From contig NC_134766.1 of assembly GCF_050436995.1 (NCBI RefSeq), positions 6,510,001 to 6,574,000 of the forward strand: a DNA stretch of 64,000 nt, given 5' to 3'. Position numbers and translations under genes: made by a program. Shown one piece after another: positions 34,540 through 43,574 of the stretch. This stretch comes from Anticarsia gemmatalis. Lineage: Eukaryota > Arthropoda > Insecta > Lepidoptera > Erebidae. How positions within the stretch are numbered: the first letter of the stretch is position 1; every line of letters begins with the position of its first letter. Below the pieces are notes generated by a model that saw only the letters and a list, made by a program, of their open reading frames with translations, was not told the DNA's origin and searched no databases.

Positions 34540-36615
34540 GTGAGCCAAGATGATGGTCTACCACAGAAACTATGCAGTGAGTGTTACAATATCCTAATTG
34601 CTGCACACCAGTTCCGTAAACAGTGTATCAAGATGGATAACGAGTTGAAATTACAACTAAATGCTCTCTTAGAGCCTGAACATACCAAAGATAAGGGTGT
34701 AGACCTCCCTGATTTATCAGAGGAAATATGTGAGGACGATGAATTTGCCAACGATCCTGTCAAGCAGCTGGAAGCTATTATCAAGAAAGAACCGACGGAC
34801 AGTGATGATGATTATTATTACGTACTTGTGATTGATGATCCCAAAGATAAGACTGATGAAGAGAAGACAGCGGAGCCTATTGAAGATACTACTACTAAAG
34901 TTAAACAAGAAGATACCAGTGTTAAAAGTGAAGAACATCAGGAAACGGTCAATTACGAACCAGAGGTACAAAATACTTCACAGTCACAAAGTCAGTTTGA
35001 GGACTCCATCAATGCCTTCCTAATGTCTAATACTAAAGTGTCTGCGAATGTGCCTGCTACCATTCTGGAGAATGAGGAAGAAGGTCAAGAAACTGATGAT
35101 TTAGATGCTATGAATATTGACGAGACTCAAGACAGTACCTCTCAAGATCATACATTCGGCCAAATCATTGATACAGAAGACAATCAGATCATTGAGACAA
35201 TCTCGGCTGATGCTATCAAAGATTTGCCTAATAAGAACTTTATAAAGATACTAACGACAACTGATTCTAACGGCACTATACTTTTGAAAGGTAATGATAG
35301 GATCCAGTACCTGACTGATACGCAATTAGTCACAAATGAGGATGAAGACGGTGATGCTATGTCTCAAGAAGTGATATTCTGTGAAGGAGACGAGTCCTCA
35401 CAGTTCCAAATATTAAAATATGATGGGTCTGAGTTAGTGATTGAGTATGCTGATGAAAGCCATATTGCGACGGTACTACAACAGGAAGATGGGACGTTTT
35501 TGTGTGACTGTGGTGAACAATTTGAAGACTTAGCTGATTATGAGAAACATCAGTACAAACACAACCCGGCTGGAGAACATCTATGTAACCTTTGCGGAAA
35601 AGGCTTTGAATCTGCAGAGATATTAACTGGCCATATGTTGTTGCATAGTAGTACAGGACTTCTGATCAATTGTCCATTCTGCAATCAGCTAATTCGGCGC
35701 AATGCGTTGACTCAGCACATCAAATACGGCCATAATAACATAAAACCACGATGCAGTGTTTGTTTCAAAACATTCGCCAACCCAAATAACTTGAAACGCC
35801 ACATGATGATCCACAGTGGCGTCCGAGAGTTCGAATGTGATATCTGCTTCAAGCGTTTCCATCAGAAAATTACGATGCAAACACATCGGCTAACACACAT
35901 GCACCCGTTTTCATGCAATCAGTGCGACCAAACTTTCCAAAATAAGAGTGCATTGACCCTTCATAAGGAATCAAATGAATGTACCAAGTCTAAAGTGATT
36001 AAAGTGAAGGAAGAACTGATGAGGACAGTGAAACAAGAGATAACAACAAATCTTGGCAAACTTCTAGGATATGCTTGTTCATTGTGCAAGAAAATGTTCT
36101 CAGTTGAATCAGCTTTGGAGCAGCATGTTGAGAGCTCACATATTGTGGACCCAACTGATTTACTTTGCTCTGAGTGTGGTGAAGTTTTACCAAATAAGAG
36201 GGATATGCAAGCCCATATACTTACACATAAAAATATGAAAGCCAAGAATGCTAAGAGGTTTGAGTGCAGCATTTGCGGGAAAGGATGTTCAAGCCAGGCT
36301 ATGTTACTTATGCATGAGAGGGTCCATACAAATGAGAGGCCGTTCCCTTGCCAGTTGTGCTCACTACGGTTCAAGACTAAGACACATCTGCGGACTCATC
36401 AACTAACCCATACAAGGGAGAAGAAGTTTGGATGCTCAGTCTGCATGAAATTCTTTGCCCTGAAGGGTAATTTGGTTGTCCATTTACGGACACATACAGG
36501 CGAACGGCCGTATGTCTGTTCAATATGTGGAGAGGCATTCATAGACTCTAAGTATCTTAAGAAGCATAAACTAAAGAAGCATGCCATTGATAATGTTCCG
36601 TGGAATCAATATTGA
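34540..36615 (+). CDS. ZAD-C2H2 zinc finger protein, coding exon 2 (12 fingers)
   Basis: A probable nuclear DNA-binding regulator; with exon 1 it makes 729 residues. The exon opens with GTG (Val39) directly after the acceptor, so it is not a start. C50 and C53 complete the ZAD. An acidic linker of about 300 residues follows, with repeated SUMO-type psi-K-x-E motifs (IKKE, VKQE, VKSE). From about residue 359 there are twelve C2H2 units. The first has a C-x-C start, the sixth ends in Cys (C2HC), and a basic spacer with two more psi-K-x-E motifs (VKEE, VKQE) separates fingers 6 and 7. Only the last fingers have TGERP-like linkers, so these are the likeliest DNA readers. The stop is TGA at 36613. 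ZAD proteins are a large insect family that expands by lineage, and I cannot name the orthologue. Confidence 0.9.
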   Translation: MSQDDGLPQKLCSECYNILIAAHQFRKQCIKMDNELKLQLNALLEPEHTKDKGVDLPDLSEEICEDDEFANDPVKQLEAIIKKEPTDSDDDYYYVLVIDDPKDKTDEEKTAEPIEDTTTKVKQEDTSVKSEEHQETVNYEPEVQNTSQSQSQFEDSINAFLMSNTKVSANVPATILENEEEGQETDDLDAMNIDETQDSTSQDHTFGQIIDTEDNQIIETISADAIKDLPNKNFIKILTTTDSNGTILLKGNDRIQYLTDTQLVTNEDEDGDAMSQEVIFCEGDESSQFQILKYDGSELVIEYADESHIATVLQQEDGTFLCDCGEQFEDLADYEKHQYKHNPAGEHLCNLCGKGFESAEILTGHMLLHSSTGLLINCPFCNQLIRRNALTQHIKYGHNNIKPRCSVCFKTFANPNNLKRHMMIHSGVREFECDICFKRFHQKITMQTHRLTHMHPFSCNQCDQTFQNKSALTLHKESNECTKSKVIKVKEELMRTVKQEITTNLGKLLGYACSLCKKMFSVESALEQHVESSHIVDPTDLLCSECGEVLPNKRDMQAHILTHKNMKAKNAKRFECSICGKGCSSQAMLLMHERVHTNERPFPCQLCSLRFKTKTHLRTHQLTHTREKKFGCSVCMKFFALKGNLVVHLRTHTGERPYVCSICGEAFIDSKYLKKHKLKKHAIDNVPWNQY

Positions 36616-36710
36616 CATGAGGAAAATTCAGTGGCGGAATAAGGATTAAGCTCCTTTAGACCCGAGACGGAAATCTTTCATAAGACTCAGTCAAAGGCTC
36701 TTTATTAAGT

Positions 36711-36773
36711 TACCATAATTTTTGGGTTTTGCTTGTAGTACTATACTGTGAGCAAAATCCAAAAATTATGGTA
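36711..36773. repeat. near-perfect 63-nt hairpin
   Basis: The 23-base arms 36711-36733 ('taccataatttttgggtttt' plus 'gct') and 36751-36773 pair with one mismatch around a 17-base loop. The outermost TA could be a target duplication of a tiny mariner-type MITE. The length is also that of a pre-miRNA hairpin. It lies in the likely 3' UTR of the zinc finger gene. Confidence 0.7.
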
Positions 36774-36846
36774 GTGTGATGTTTTTGATCAATGATGCAA
36801 GCCATTGCACTAGTTTAACTGAATGTGAGCTTTTGATACTTCAGAC

Positions 36847-37099
36847 CAGTGTTTCTTAACCTCTTTCAGTCAGTGGAACGTTAAAAAGTCTGGCACAAAT
36901 GCAAGGACCCGCTAAATAAAGAAAAAGAAAAGGTAGAAGAACTATTAAACGGTAACTACAAAAGAAGTCAGCGTTTATTCTTAGACTAGCTAAAGAGAAA
37001 CGTAAATTCCTATTTCCAAGGTAAAGCCGGACCTCCTCACACACGCTCGTTCGCTCGTGGACCTTCAGAGGTCTATGAACCACAGGTTAAGAAACACTG
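36847..37099. mobile_element. hAT-type MITE
   Basis: CAGTGTTTCTTAACCT at the left and AGGTTAAGAAACACTG at the right are exact 16-bp inverted repeats of hAT type, 253 bp apart. There is no coding capacity. An AATAAA at 36915-36920 on the plus strand could serve the upstream zinc finger transcript. The 8-bp target duplication is not clear. Confidence 0.8.
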
Positions 37100-37140
37100 C
37101 TAGACATCCGCCTTTCCGCTCCCGGGTCAGTCCGCCACTG

Positions 37141-39291
37141 AATCCATGCTCCATATCAAATATGCGGCATACTTTTTAATATAATATCGAAAACTTTTAT
37201 CAAACTGTCAATAATAGATGACGAGTAAAGTAGCGATATAACATTATAATTCAAAAATGAATATGTACAGTAGCATGTAATATTATAAGCCTTTAAATAT
37301 AACTAGGTGACTTTATCAATGTATGTTATACAAAATTGGTTAGTATTAGGACTGGCTAAAAGTCAGTTCTTAATAGTATTTTGTGGCCTTAGCTGTAATT
37401 ACTTGTTGGATGATCAAAGATTTAAAATTAATAGATAGCCTACTTATACTCCAATTCAACAATTCAAATTCATGTAAAAATAATAATATTAGCCGAGTTA
37501 AAAATACAGTTATGTAAGAATTATGCAATATTTTACTTGTTACAAATGTGTAATCCATAGGGCCAGTTTCGCGGCTTCAATAAGTATTAGAAAACCTATT
37601 CAATAGATAAAACAAGAAGTGTATATCTCTACAAAATCTATTCAATACAAAAAAAGTCAGTTGTGTAGTACTCGTAACAGGCGGTCCTGTATGACAAGAT
37701 GTATGGATGTGAATGAGGCAAGGGAAGTTTGTAAGGATTGTACCAAGTGGAGTTTTTTGGTCTCTGCCTAACCCTATGGGTACAAGGCGTGATTTTACGA
37801 GTGTATGTATGTATGTACTATGTACTTACCAATACTTATTCTGATTTGGAGGATCTTAGAGAAGCGTCTACTATATAATGTATAGCATCAGCATTGTAAA
37901 TTGATATAAATATAGCCTTTTGTATCTGTCTTTGTCTAACCCACCATAATAAAGATATAGACACCATTACACATAAGAGATAGAGAAAGACATAAAAAAG
38001 TAGTTACATTGACAGTTTGATGTTAAGTTTTCGAAATAAAACCATTTGCTTGAAAATGTCAATTTTTGTCACGGCTCTTCTTATGTAAAACAATGGAAAT
38101 GAGCCGAAATGTAAATAAAAATTAGTGTTTTTGTTAGTTAGATAAACGAATTGTTAGTATTTAACGTATAGTCAGCACTTTTTATGTATTTTTCATACAT
38201 TTTGAAGATACCACGCCAAAAGAAACATTTTATTGTTTAGATACAAAAAGTCTTGCGAAATATTTACTTAGGTGTTAAAACGACTTTTTTGTTAGTAAAG
38301 ACATCAATTTTTATACATAGAATAGACTTTTTTCTTTTTGTATTTTTTGACTAAGATAATGTAATCAATTGCATAAAACGACTTTTATTTTTTGTTTTTC
38401 ATGTTGTAAGCGCAAGTCTTCATTCGCAATCGGCCAGTAGCATATTTTTGCCGCTTTTTTGTCTATTTCTGTGCTGAATATACGTTAGAAGTGTTATTTT
38501 TTACATTGAAATAAGTAACGTTTAATTTATCGCATGAATTCTAAGTGTAATTATTAATTTGTAAATATAATGTTTTAGGTTACAAATTGTGTTAGACATC
38601 ACATATTGTGACGATTTGGCGGCCCTGTTTGTAGAACATGGTTTTTTAGTTTTTATCAAACAAATTTTGTACTTATGTAAAGTTGGAAGGCCTAAGTCTA
38701 TTCTAAATTATGTATCTTATGTTTTATTTTGTGTTGTGTGAGCTTGAAATCTCTCTGGAGAAAGAGTTCCTCTGATCTAAGGATTGTTACACAAATATTC
38801 GGTTCGGCATGTACAGTTCGACAATTTTTATCGAACAACAAAACCAATTCTAAGTAATTACTGCACATGTTCAGCTTGTGTCCGATTACGCGGCGATGTC
38901 GAGAGGCATTCATCTACACCCCGAGTTTTACCGCCGGGCTAGGCTGATTAATGCCGAACTGAATATGTTGTAGCAAGCCTAACTGATTACCGTTTTTAAT
39001 AGTATAGTATCCTATGTTTAAATAAACACAAAACTGCCATGCTTTTTATATAGTACAAATATCAAGATCCTGAAATTGATTCGTACTGAGCATTTTTACA
39101 GTGTAACATAGTTTGTTTTAAAAGCACAGACAATGGAAAGAAGATACCATAACGCTCTCAATCTCATTGTAGTAATACTGGGTCTATTTAACTGTGCGAG
39201 TTGAATCGCGTTGCAGTTTTGTGTTTTCAGTTAAGTGATTTTACTGATAGAATAGCTTTTATTGGCGAACGATTCGCCGTCCAAACTGGCT
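37141..39291. other. zinc finger gene 3' flank
   Basis: No further coding region is supported. It is AT-rich with candidate poly(A) signals, for example AATAAA at 37948-37953 and near 39019. The real 3' end cannot be chosen from sequence alone. Confidence 0.4.
37690..37817 (+). repeat. dispersed retroposon 3' fragment
   Basis: Blocks 'gacaagatgtatggatgtg', 'gaatgaggcaagggaagttt' and 'taccaagtggag' lead to 'aaggcgtga' and a (TATG)n tail. The same family is at 60.71 kb (plus) and 23.85 kb (minus). The variable (TATG) tail is typical of retroposed ends. Confidence 0.65.
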
Positions 39292-39370
39292 TTAACCGAT
39301 TCATTGCCACCTTCATTTTCGTGATTTTTTAATGACTCAACTGTTGAGTCATTGGCCATGAATCGGTTAA
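39292..39370. mobile_element. tiny piggyBac-like MITE
   Basis: TTAA at both edges (39292-39295 and 39367-39370) flanks 71 bp whose ends CCGATTCATTGCCA and TGGCCATGAATCGG are inverted repeats. A TTAA duplication and a CC start suggest the piggyBac superfamily. Inside is the perfect palindrome aaTGACTCAactgttgagtc-att, which carries two opposed TGACTCA (AP-1-like) sites. Confidence 0.6.
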
Positions 39371-40278
39371 CTCCTAATAATAATATACCAAGCTTTATTA
39401 CTTGTCAATTAATTTAATAGTGAAAACACGAAAGCATTTTAAAGTGTAGTTATGCCTGCAAAACCGATTACAGTTTAAGTCCATCTTACACAACGTTACT
39501 TAATACTTTATTTATTTTCTCCTACACAACGAGTATTTTAAGGCTTCATTTCCATTTTTTATAGCATAATAATGTAATTTATTTTTTTATCTTATAGTTT
39601 GGCCGCCAATCTTTGCAAATGCATCAGATAGACTGGTTTTTTTCATTTATTGTTACAAAAGTACTTTGTATGTAATAAATTATGTGATAAAAGTCAGAGA
39701 GGGTCGTTCGGAACTATTGTAAAGTTAAAGTTATCTTGTTTTTAGGATATTTCTTTTGGTCAGTCCAAAATGCAAGACACTCTTTGACTTATAAATCACA
39801 TAAAAATAGTAAAATACTCACAATTGTTTGTGATCATAGAATATTTGTTTTCAATCTGTTGATAAGCAACATAATAAAGTTACACAAATTATATTTCGTT
39901 GTATTATTTATTCGAGTCAAATTTCTATTACATGATAAAAATAATCCTCAATCTCACTATTCAGTTATTCGAAGACACAAATTATACTACTGACATCTAG
40001 TGGCAAACGATAAAACTGAGGTTCCAAGTGATTTTCTGCAGATGGCATTGTTTAATATTCGGTTTAGGTACTTGATTTTCTTTTCTCTTTTAGGTAAATC
40101 TTCATTGATCTAATCTAATTTACCGAGATAAGTACCTAAAACAAAGAAAACAAATTTTAAAAGGTTATTTGTGTAATTCTATAGGGAACTGAATGTACAG
40201 TAATATTTCATCTTGTCACTACTTTATGAGAAATGTAGGTCTGTAATCTTGAATAAATAATTAATCTTATTTGTGCAT
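39371..40278. other. intergenic DNA between convergent genes
   Basis: It separates the plus-strand zinc finger gene from the minus-strand BESS-like gene. Candidate poly(A) signals exist on both strands: AATAAA at 40252-40257 (plus) and TTTATT at 39907-39912 (minus). No coding region is supported. Confidence 0.4.
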
Positions 40279-41082
40279 TCATAATAAGTAACTTTTGCAA
40301 TTATTATAAAAACCTGCTAAATACCTACTCAACTGTGATATAATACAGTCAGAAGTGTTTGTAGAGACCGTCTCAACGCAACATTTATCCAAAATCGTCC
40401 GGCTTCTGGGAAGTAACAGTTCAGCATTCATTCTCGTGGTTGACGGAGAAGCGGCCACAATGAACGTCTGATTGCGAGTAGGTTCAGAGACTTTAGCCGA
40501 CTTTATAGAATAGTTCTCATCATCAGAATCAAGTGAGAGAATGCAATTTTCATTCGGAAACGATTCTGATAAAACCACTTCGGAAGGTACATCAGCGCGT
40601 TCATGCAACGACACTGAAAGGGGCGACTTTGAAAACTTTGTCAACTGAGACGAGTTCGACGTTTTCTTAGGCCTTTGTACCTTTATAGAAGACTTCGTCA
40701 AGTTCCCTAATTGCGCTTGGAATAGAATATCATTAATTGCTTTCTCAGCGTACAGTCTTTGGTCTGGTTCCAACTTTCTCAACTTAGCCACCCATACGTT
40801 AGCTATATGATAGTCGTCGTTCACACATTCTATGTCTTCTCGATCGTAATATGATACTGTACCATGTCTGGACACTACAAGCTCGTTTGATGGATCTAAG
40901 TTCTTTTTTTTATTAGATAACGACTCCATGGATGTTGCAAAGTCATCTTTACTGTCTTTTGCTATAGTTTTCAGTTTCTGTTGATAAAGGAAAAGTAAAA
41001 TATGAGTCAAAAAGTACCAAGGAAGTATAAATAAGAAGGAAGTGTTGTAATAAATACTTACATCGAGTATTATACGAGACAT
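40279..41082 (-). CDS. BESS-like motif protein, two exons
   Basis: Probably a nuclear protein of 239 residues after splicing. Exon 1 (41082-41062) encodes MSRIILD and exon 2 (40977-40279) the rest, split by an 84-nt GTAAGT...CAACAG intron. The start is supported by an in-frame TGA upstream (41110-41112). Spliced residues 61-100 (DDYHIANVWVAKLRKLEPDQ and onward) resemble a BESS motif: two amphipathic helices around a K-L-x-P-x-x-R core, used for protein contacts by MADF-BESS regulators. No MADF domain is present. The C-terminal half is Ser/Thr-rich and acidic with no recognised fold. Without splicing, the intron reads through as 28 hydrophobic residues. It could instead be a fragment of a larger MADF-BESS gene. 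The family call is moderate. Confidence 0.65.
   Translation of the reverse strand: MSRIILDVSIYYNTSFLFILPWYFLTHILLFLYQQKLKTIAKDSKDDFATSMESLSNKKKNLDPSNELVVSRHGTVSYYDREDIECVNDDYHIANVWVAKLRKLEPDQRLYAEKAINDILFQAQLGNLTKSSIKVQRPKKTSNSSQLTKFSKSPLSVSLHERADVPSEVVLSESFPNENCILSLDSDDENYSIKSAKVSEPTRNQTFIVAASPSTTRMNAELLLPRSRTILDKCCVETVSTNTSDCIISQLSRYLAGFYNNCKSYLL
40978..41061 (-). other. 84-nt in-frame intron of the BESS-like gene
   Basis: Donor GTAAGT right after the GAT codon, acceptor TTTATCAACAG before AAA. The length is divisible by three and there is no stop codon, so retention would give a longer protein with a 28-residue hydrophobic, membrane-like insert near the N-terminus. Confidence 0.7.
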
Positions 41083-41948
41083 GGTTGATGGTGACGCTGG
41101 TAAAGTTGGTCAATACATTTTTTTAACGATACATGTTAGTTTCGGTGTTTATTTCTTCATTTCATGCATTCGGGTGTCGCTGACTTCCATGTTGAATTTT
41201 GACTGATTTGATTTATTGATAGTGACAGTTTATAATAATATGTCAATGTGAGTGTAAGTTATTAAAAAGGTTGTTTAACAAAGACCTCTTAATTAATAAA
41301 TACTATTTCACCGCGCGCAGGCAGTTTTAGGTCATAGATAGAGTGCCTACTAATCTAGTTGGAGCAACTTTAGTTCAGACGTAAAGTAAAATGAAATGTA
41401 AAACTAGTACTAACATTTTTAATACTCGTAAACCAAAGAACCATTTCTGTAATATGTGCCACACTAAACAGACATTTAGTTTTCAACGTACTAAATAAAT
41501 CATAATATTATCAAAACCCCAATTCAGAGATTTGTCGTTCTTAAGAAAGTGTATCCAGTAGTTCTAACATACGTCGCTAGATGACTCTGTCCACAAAATG
41601 AATTACCTACACTTTAGGATAGATTCAAATCTTTAAATTGGACATTTTAAATTGTTAAAATCTGAGTTACCTATTTGGTATTAGTAATATAATTCGAAAG
41701 ATAATGATCTCTACTCACAACGTTTTGTTTATAGTTAAACTTGAATCAACATTAATGTTTAACTTTGTATTGGGCAAGCGTCTGAAGTGATAACAATTTT
41801 ATTATTTTTATTGATAAACTGATAATAAGCCTGAATTGAATTCAGGATTTCAGGATTTGCAACATTCACATTAATTTTAAGTATATCTTAAAATTACATT
41901 TTTAACTTATTATTTCACTAAAGTTAGCGAAAAAAAATACTAAACTTT
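41083..41948. other. upstream region of the BESS-like gene
   Basis: It presumably contains the minus-strand promoter. No motif is clear enough to call. The rest is AT-rich with nothing recognised. Confidence 0.35.
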
Positions 41949-42114
41949 GTAGCGCGTGAGCGTAAGCCTGAGTGAGCACATGTCTGCAGTAGTGTACGAA
42001 CCGTCCCCATTCACCCCGTCAGAATTGAATTGATAGTACCAGGACAGCATAACAATGCAGGAAGAAAAATAAAGAATTGTTTCTCACTTCGTAGTATTGA
42101 ATCGCGATGGATCT

Positions 42115-42632
42115 AAGGGCTCTTTTATTGTCACGCGTGTTTGCGTACGGATGCGGGCCAGGCGCGCATCCGTGCTGCGTGCCGCACGCAGAAAAGAATT
42201 TCTACACAACTGTGCAGTATTGTGCGTGTCGCCAGGAAGAGAACTCGTGTCGATGCTGCATACTAATTCTTTGCAAATTTCGAGCCACGCTGCGTCCCTA
42301 AAATCTCTGTTTTTATATAACTCATTTTTCTTATCCCATAAGCAACATCGTAAATGAACCTCAAATATTAATCTTTCGGTATCTATTTTCATTTTGATTG
42401 TACAACGTGCGTGCGCCCCGCTTGACTGTAAAAACAACACTGGCGGTGGAGAGTCGCCACACGCGTGCGGGCAGCACGCATCCGCGCGCACCTGCAGCGT
42501 GTCACCCGCGTACCGCTTGCTGGTGGCGCGCATGATAATAAAACCATGTATGGCACGATAGGTTGCGGGCGGCACGGATGCGCGCCTGGCCCGCATCCGT
42601 GCGCAAACACGCGTGACAATAAAAGAGCCCTT
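42115..42632. mobile_element. 518-bp DNA element with 61-bp terminal inverted repeats
   Basis: The ends begin AAGGGCTCTTTTATTGTCAC and are 61 bp long. The two copies (42115-42175 and 42572-42632) differ at a single base, so the insertion is young. Each repeat carries its own hairpin, ACGGATGCG...CGCATCCGT. The interior holds a minus-strand MADF remnant. MADF or Myb-like accessory proteins occur in PIF/Harbinger transposons, so this may be an internally deleted member, but the flanking TAA and TTA do not prove a 3-bp duplication. Confidence 0.8.
42190..42404 (-). pseudogene. MADF domain remnant
   Basis: On the minus strand the frame reads MKIDTERLIFEV, CLWDKKNELYKNRDFRDAAW and LEICKELV, the first two helices of a MADF (Adf-1 type, Myb/SANT-like) DNA-binding domain. 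The remainder of the domain degrades after SLPGDTHNTAQLCRNSF and then runs into the inverted repeat. No proper start or continuation is present. It is probably the leftover accessory gene of a larger transposon. Confidence 0.65.
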
Positions 42633-42960
42633 AACCTTGTTGCGCGCGCGCAAGCCTCGCTCAGTATACGAACCGTCCCCATTCACCCCATCAGAATTGT
42701 ATCGATAGTACTAGGATAACATAACAATGTAGGAAAGAAAAATAAAATGTTGTTTCTTGCATTCATTTTATCTTAATGTATGTTAGACAGATTACTTTTA
42801 AACCTTGTTGCGCGTGCGCAAGCTTGGGTGAGCACACGAATGCAGTGTACGAACCGTCCCCATTCACCCCGTCAGAAATGTATCGATAGTACCAGGATAG
42901 CATAACAATGTAGGAAGGAAAATGAAATATTGTTTCGTACAATCGTATTGATAGTATTAA

Positions 42961-43340
42961 TATTGTAAGTTAAACAAATCTGTACTTATTGTAGAACATA
43001 TATTTTTTTAATTTATTCATATAATATCTACACTGCATTTTGTACACTTAGTTTTTTTAATAATTTTGTTTAATAATTCATAGTCATAGTATGTAAATCG
43101 TTAAAAGTAATTAATTACCTTAATTAACTGTATTGCTTGAATAAGGGGGTTTTATCTGACTAACTAATGGCCTTCTCACCGCACCTAAAGTTAGCATATC
43201 AGTTCTTAAGCCGAAGAACAAAACATATAGCGTTACGTCTTTACTAAAGATACAATCATAATATTAACACAAGCGTTACCTATATTATATTAGAAGTTAT
43301 CATTAATACAAACAACAAAAATATCGATGTTGTTTATTTC
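42961..43340. other. AT-rich spacer
   Basis: No feature recognised. It separates the module array from the Tigger-like gene's GC-rich promoter block. Confidence 0.4.
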
Positions 43341-43574
43341 CACGTGCCGCGATGTTCTGTCTCATGTGTCCCGAGCTCTCGACTTATGTCAGCGACCTCA
43401 AGTTACGCTATTGGTCGATACGCAGCCCCCGCTTCCCGCGCCTTCGTTTACCGCGGCCCTCGTTTAACGCGGCGCAACTCATTCGGCCGCCATTTGCCAT
43501 ACTACCATTCATGCGATTACATTTACGTCAAAAATATACCAATTAGTCATCAATTTAATTGTGTGTGAGTTAAA
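43341..43574 (+). promoter_or_regulatory. probable promoter and 5' UTR of the Tigger-like gene
   Basis: A CpG-rich block (43341-43500) contains CACGTG, ATTGGTC (inverted CCAAT-like) and GCCGCCATTT, a Pho/YY1-type core, in otherwise AT-rich DNA. The start codon follows within 80 bases. A defined host-like promoter is unexpected for a transposon copy and supports domestication. Confidence 0.45.

Larger units (their letters stand above)
36629..37140. mobile_element. nested hAT-like insertion in the zinc finger 3' flank
   Basis: CAGTGGCGGA at 36629-36638 and its reverse complement TCCGCCACTG at 37131-37140 bracket 512 bp. A CAGTGG-type end is usual for hAT elements, but no matching 8-bp target duplication is visible. 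It starts 14 bp after the stop codon, so the gene's 3' UTR is probably made of it. A second hAT-type element and a hairpin lie inside. Confidence 0.45.
41949..42960 (+). repeat. three direct copies of a module-bearing unit
   Basis: Units at about 41949-42080, 42636-42757 and 42803-42960 share 'ttgcgcg.gcgcaagc' or its variant, 'gtacgaaccgtccccattca', 'ccccgtcag', 'tatcgatagtaccaggat' and 'agcataacaatgtaggaa'. Each has TACYAGG followed after 15 bases by AGGAA (TACYAGG at 42037, 42709 and 42890). The first and second units are pushed apart by a 518-bp insertion; without it they would be about 154 bp apart, against 181 bp for the second and third. Confidence 0.85.

Noticed and set aside
34584..36587. 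Minus-strand and alternate-frame frames across the zinc finger exon
   Set aside because: They are shadows of the real C2H2 coding frame.
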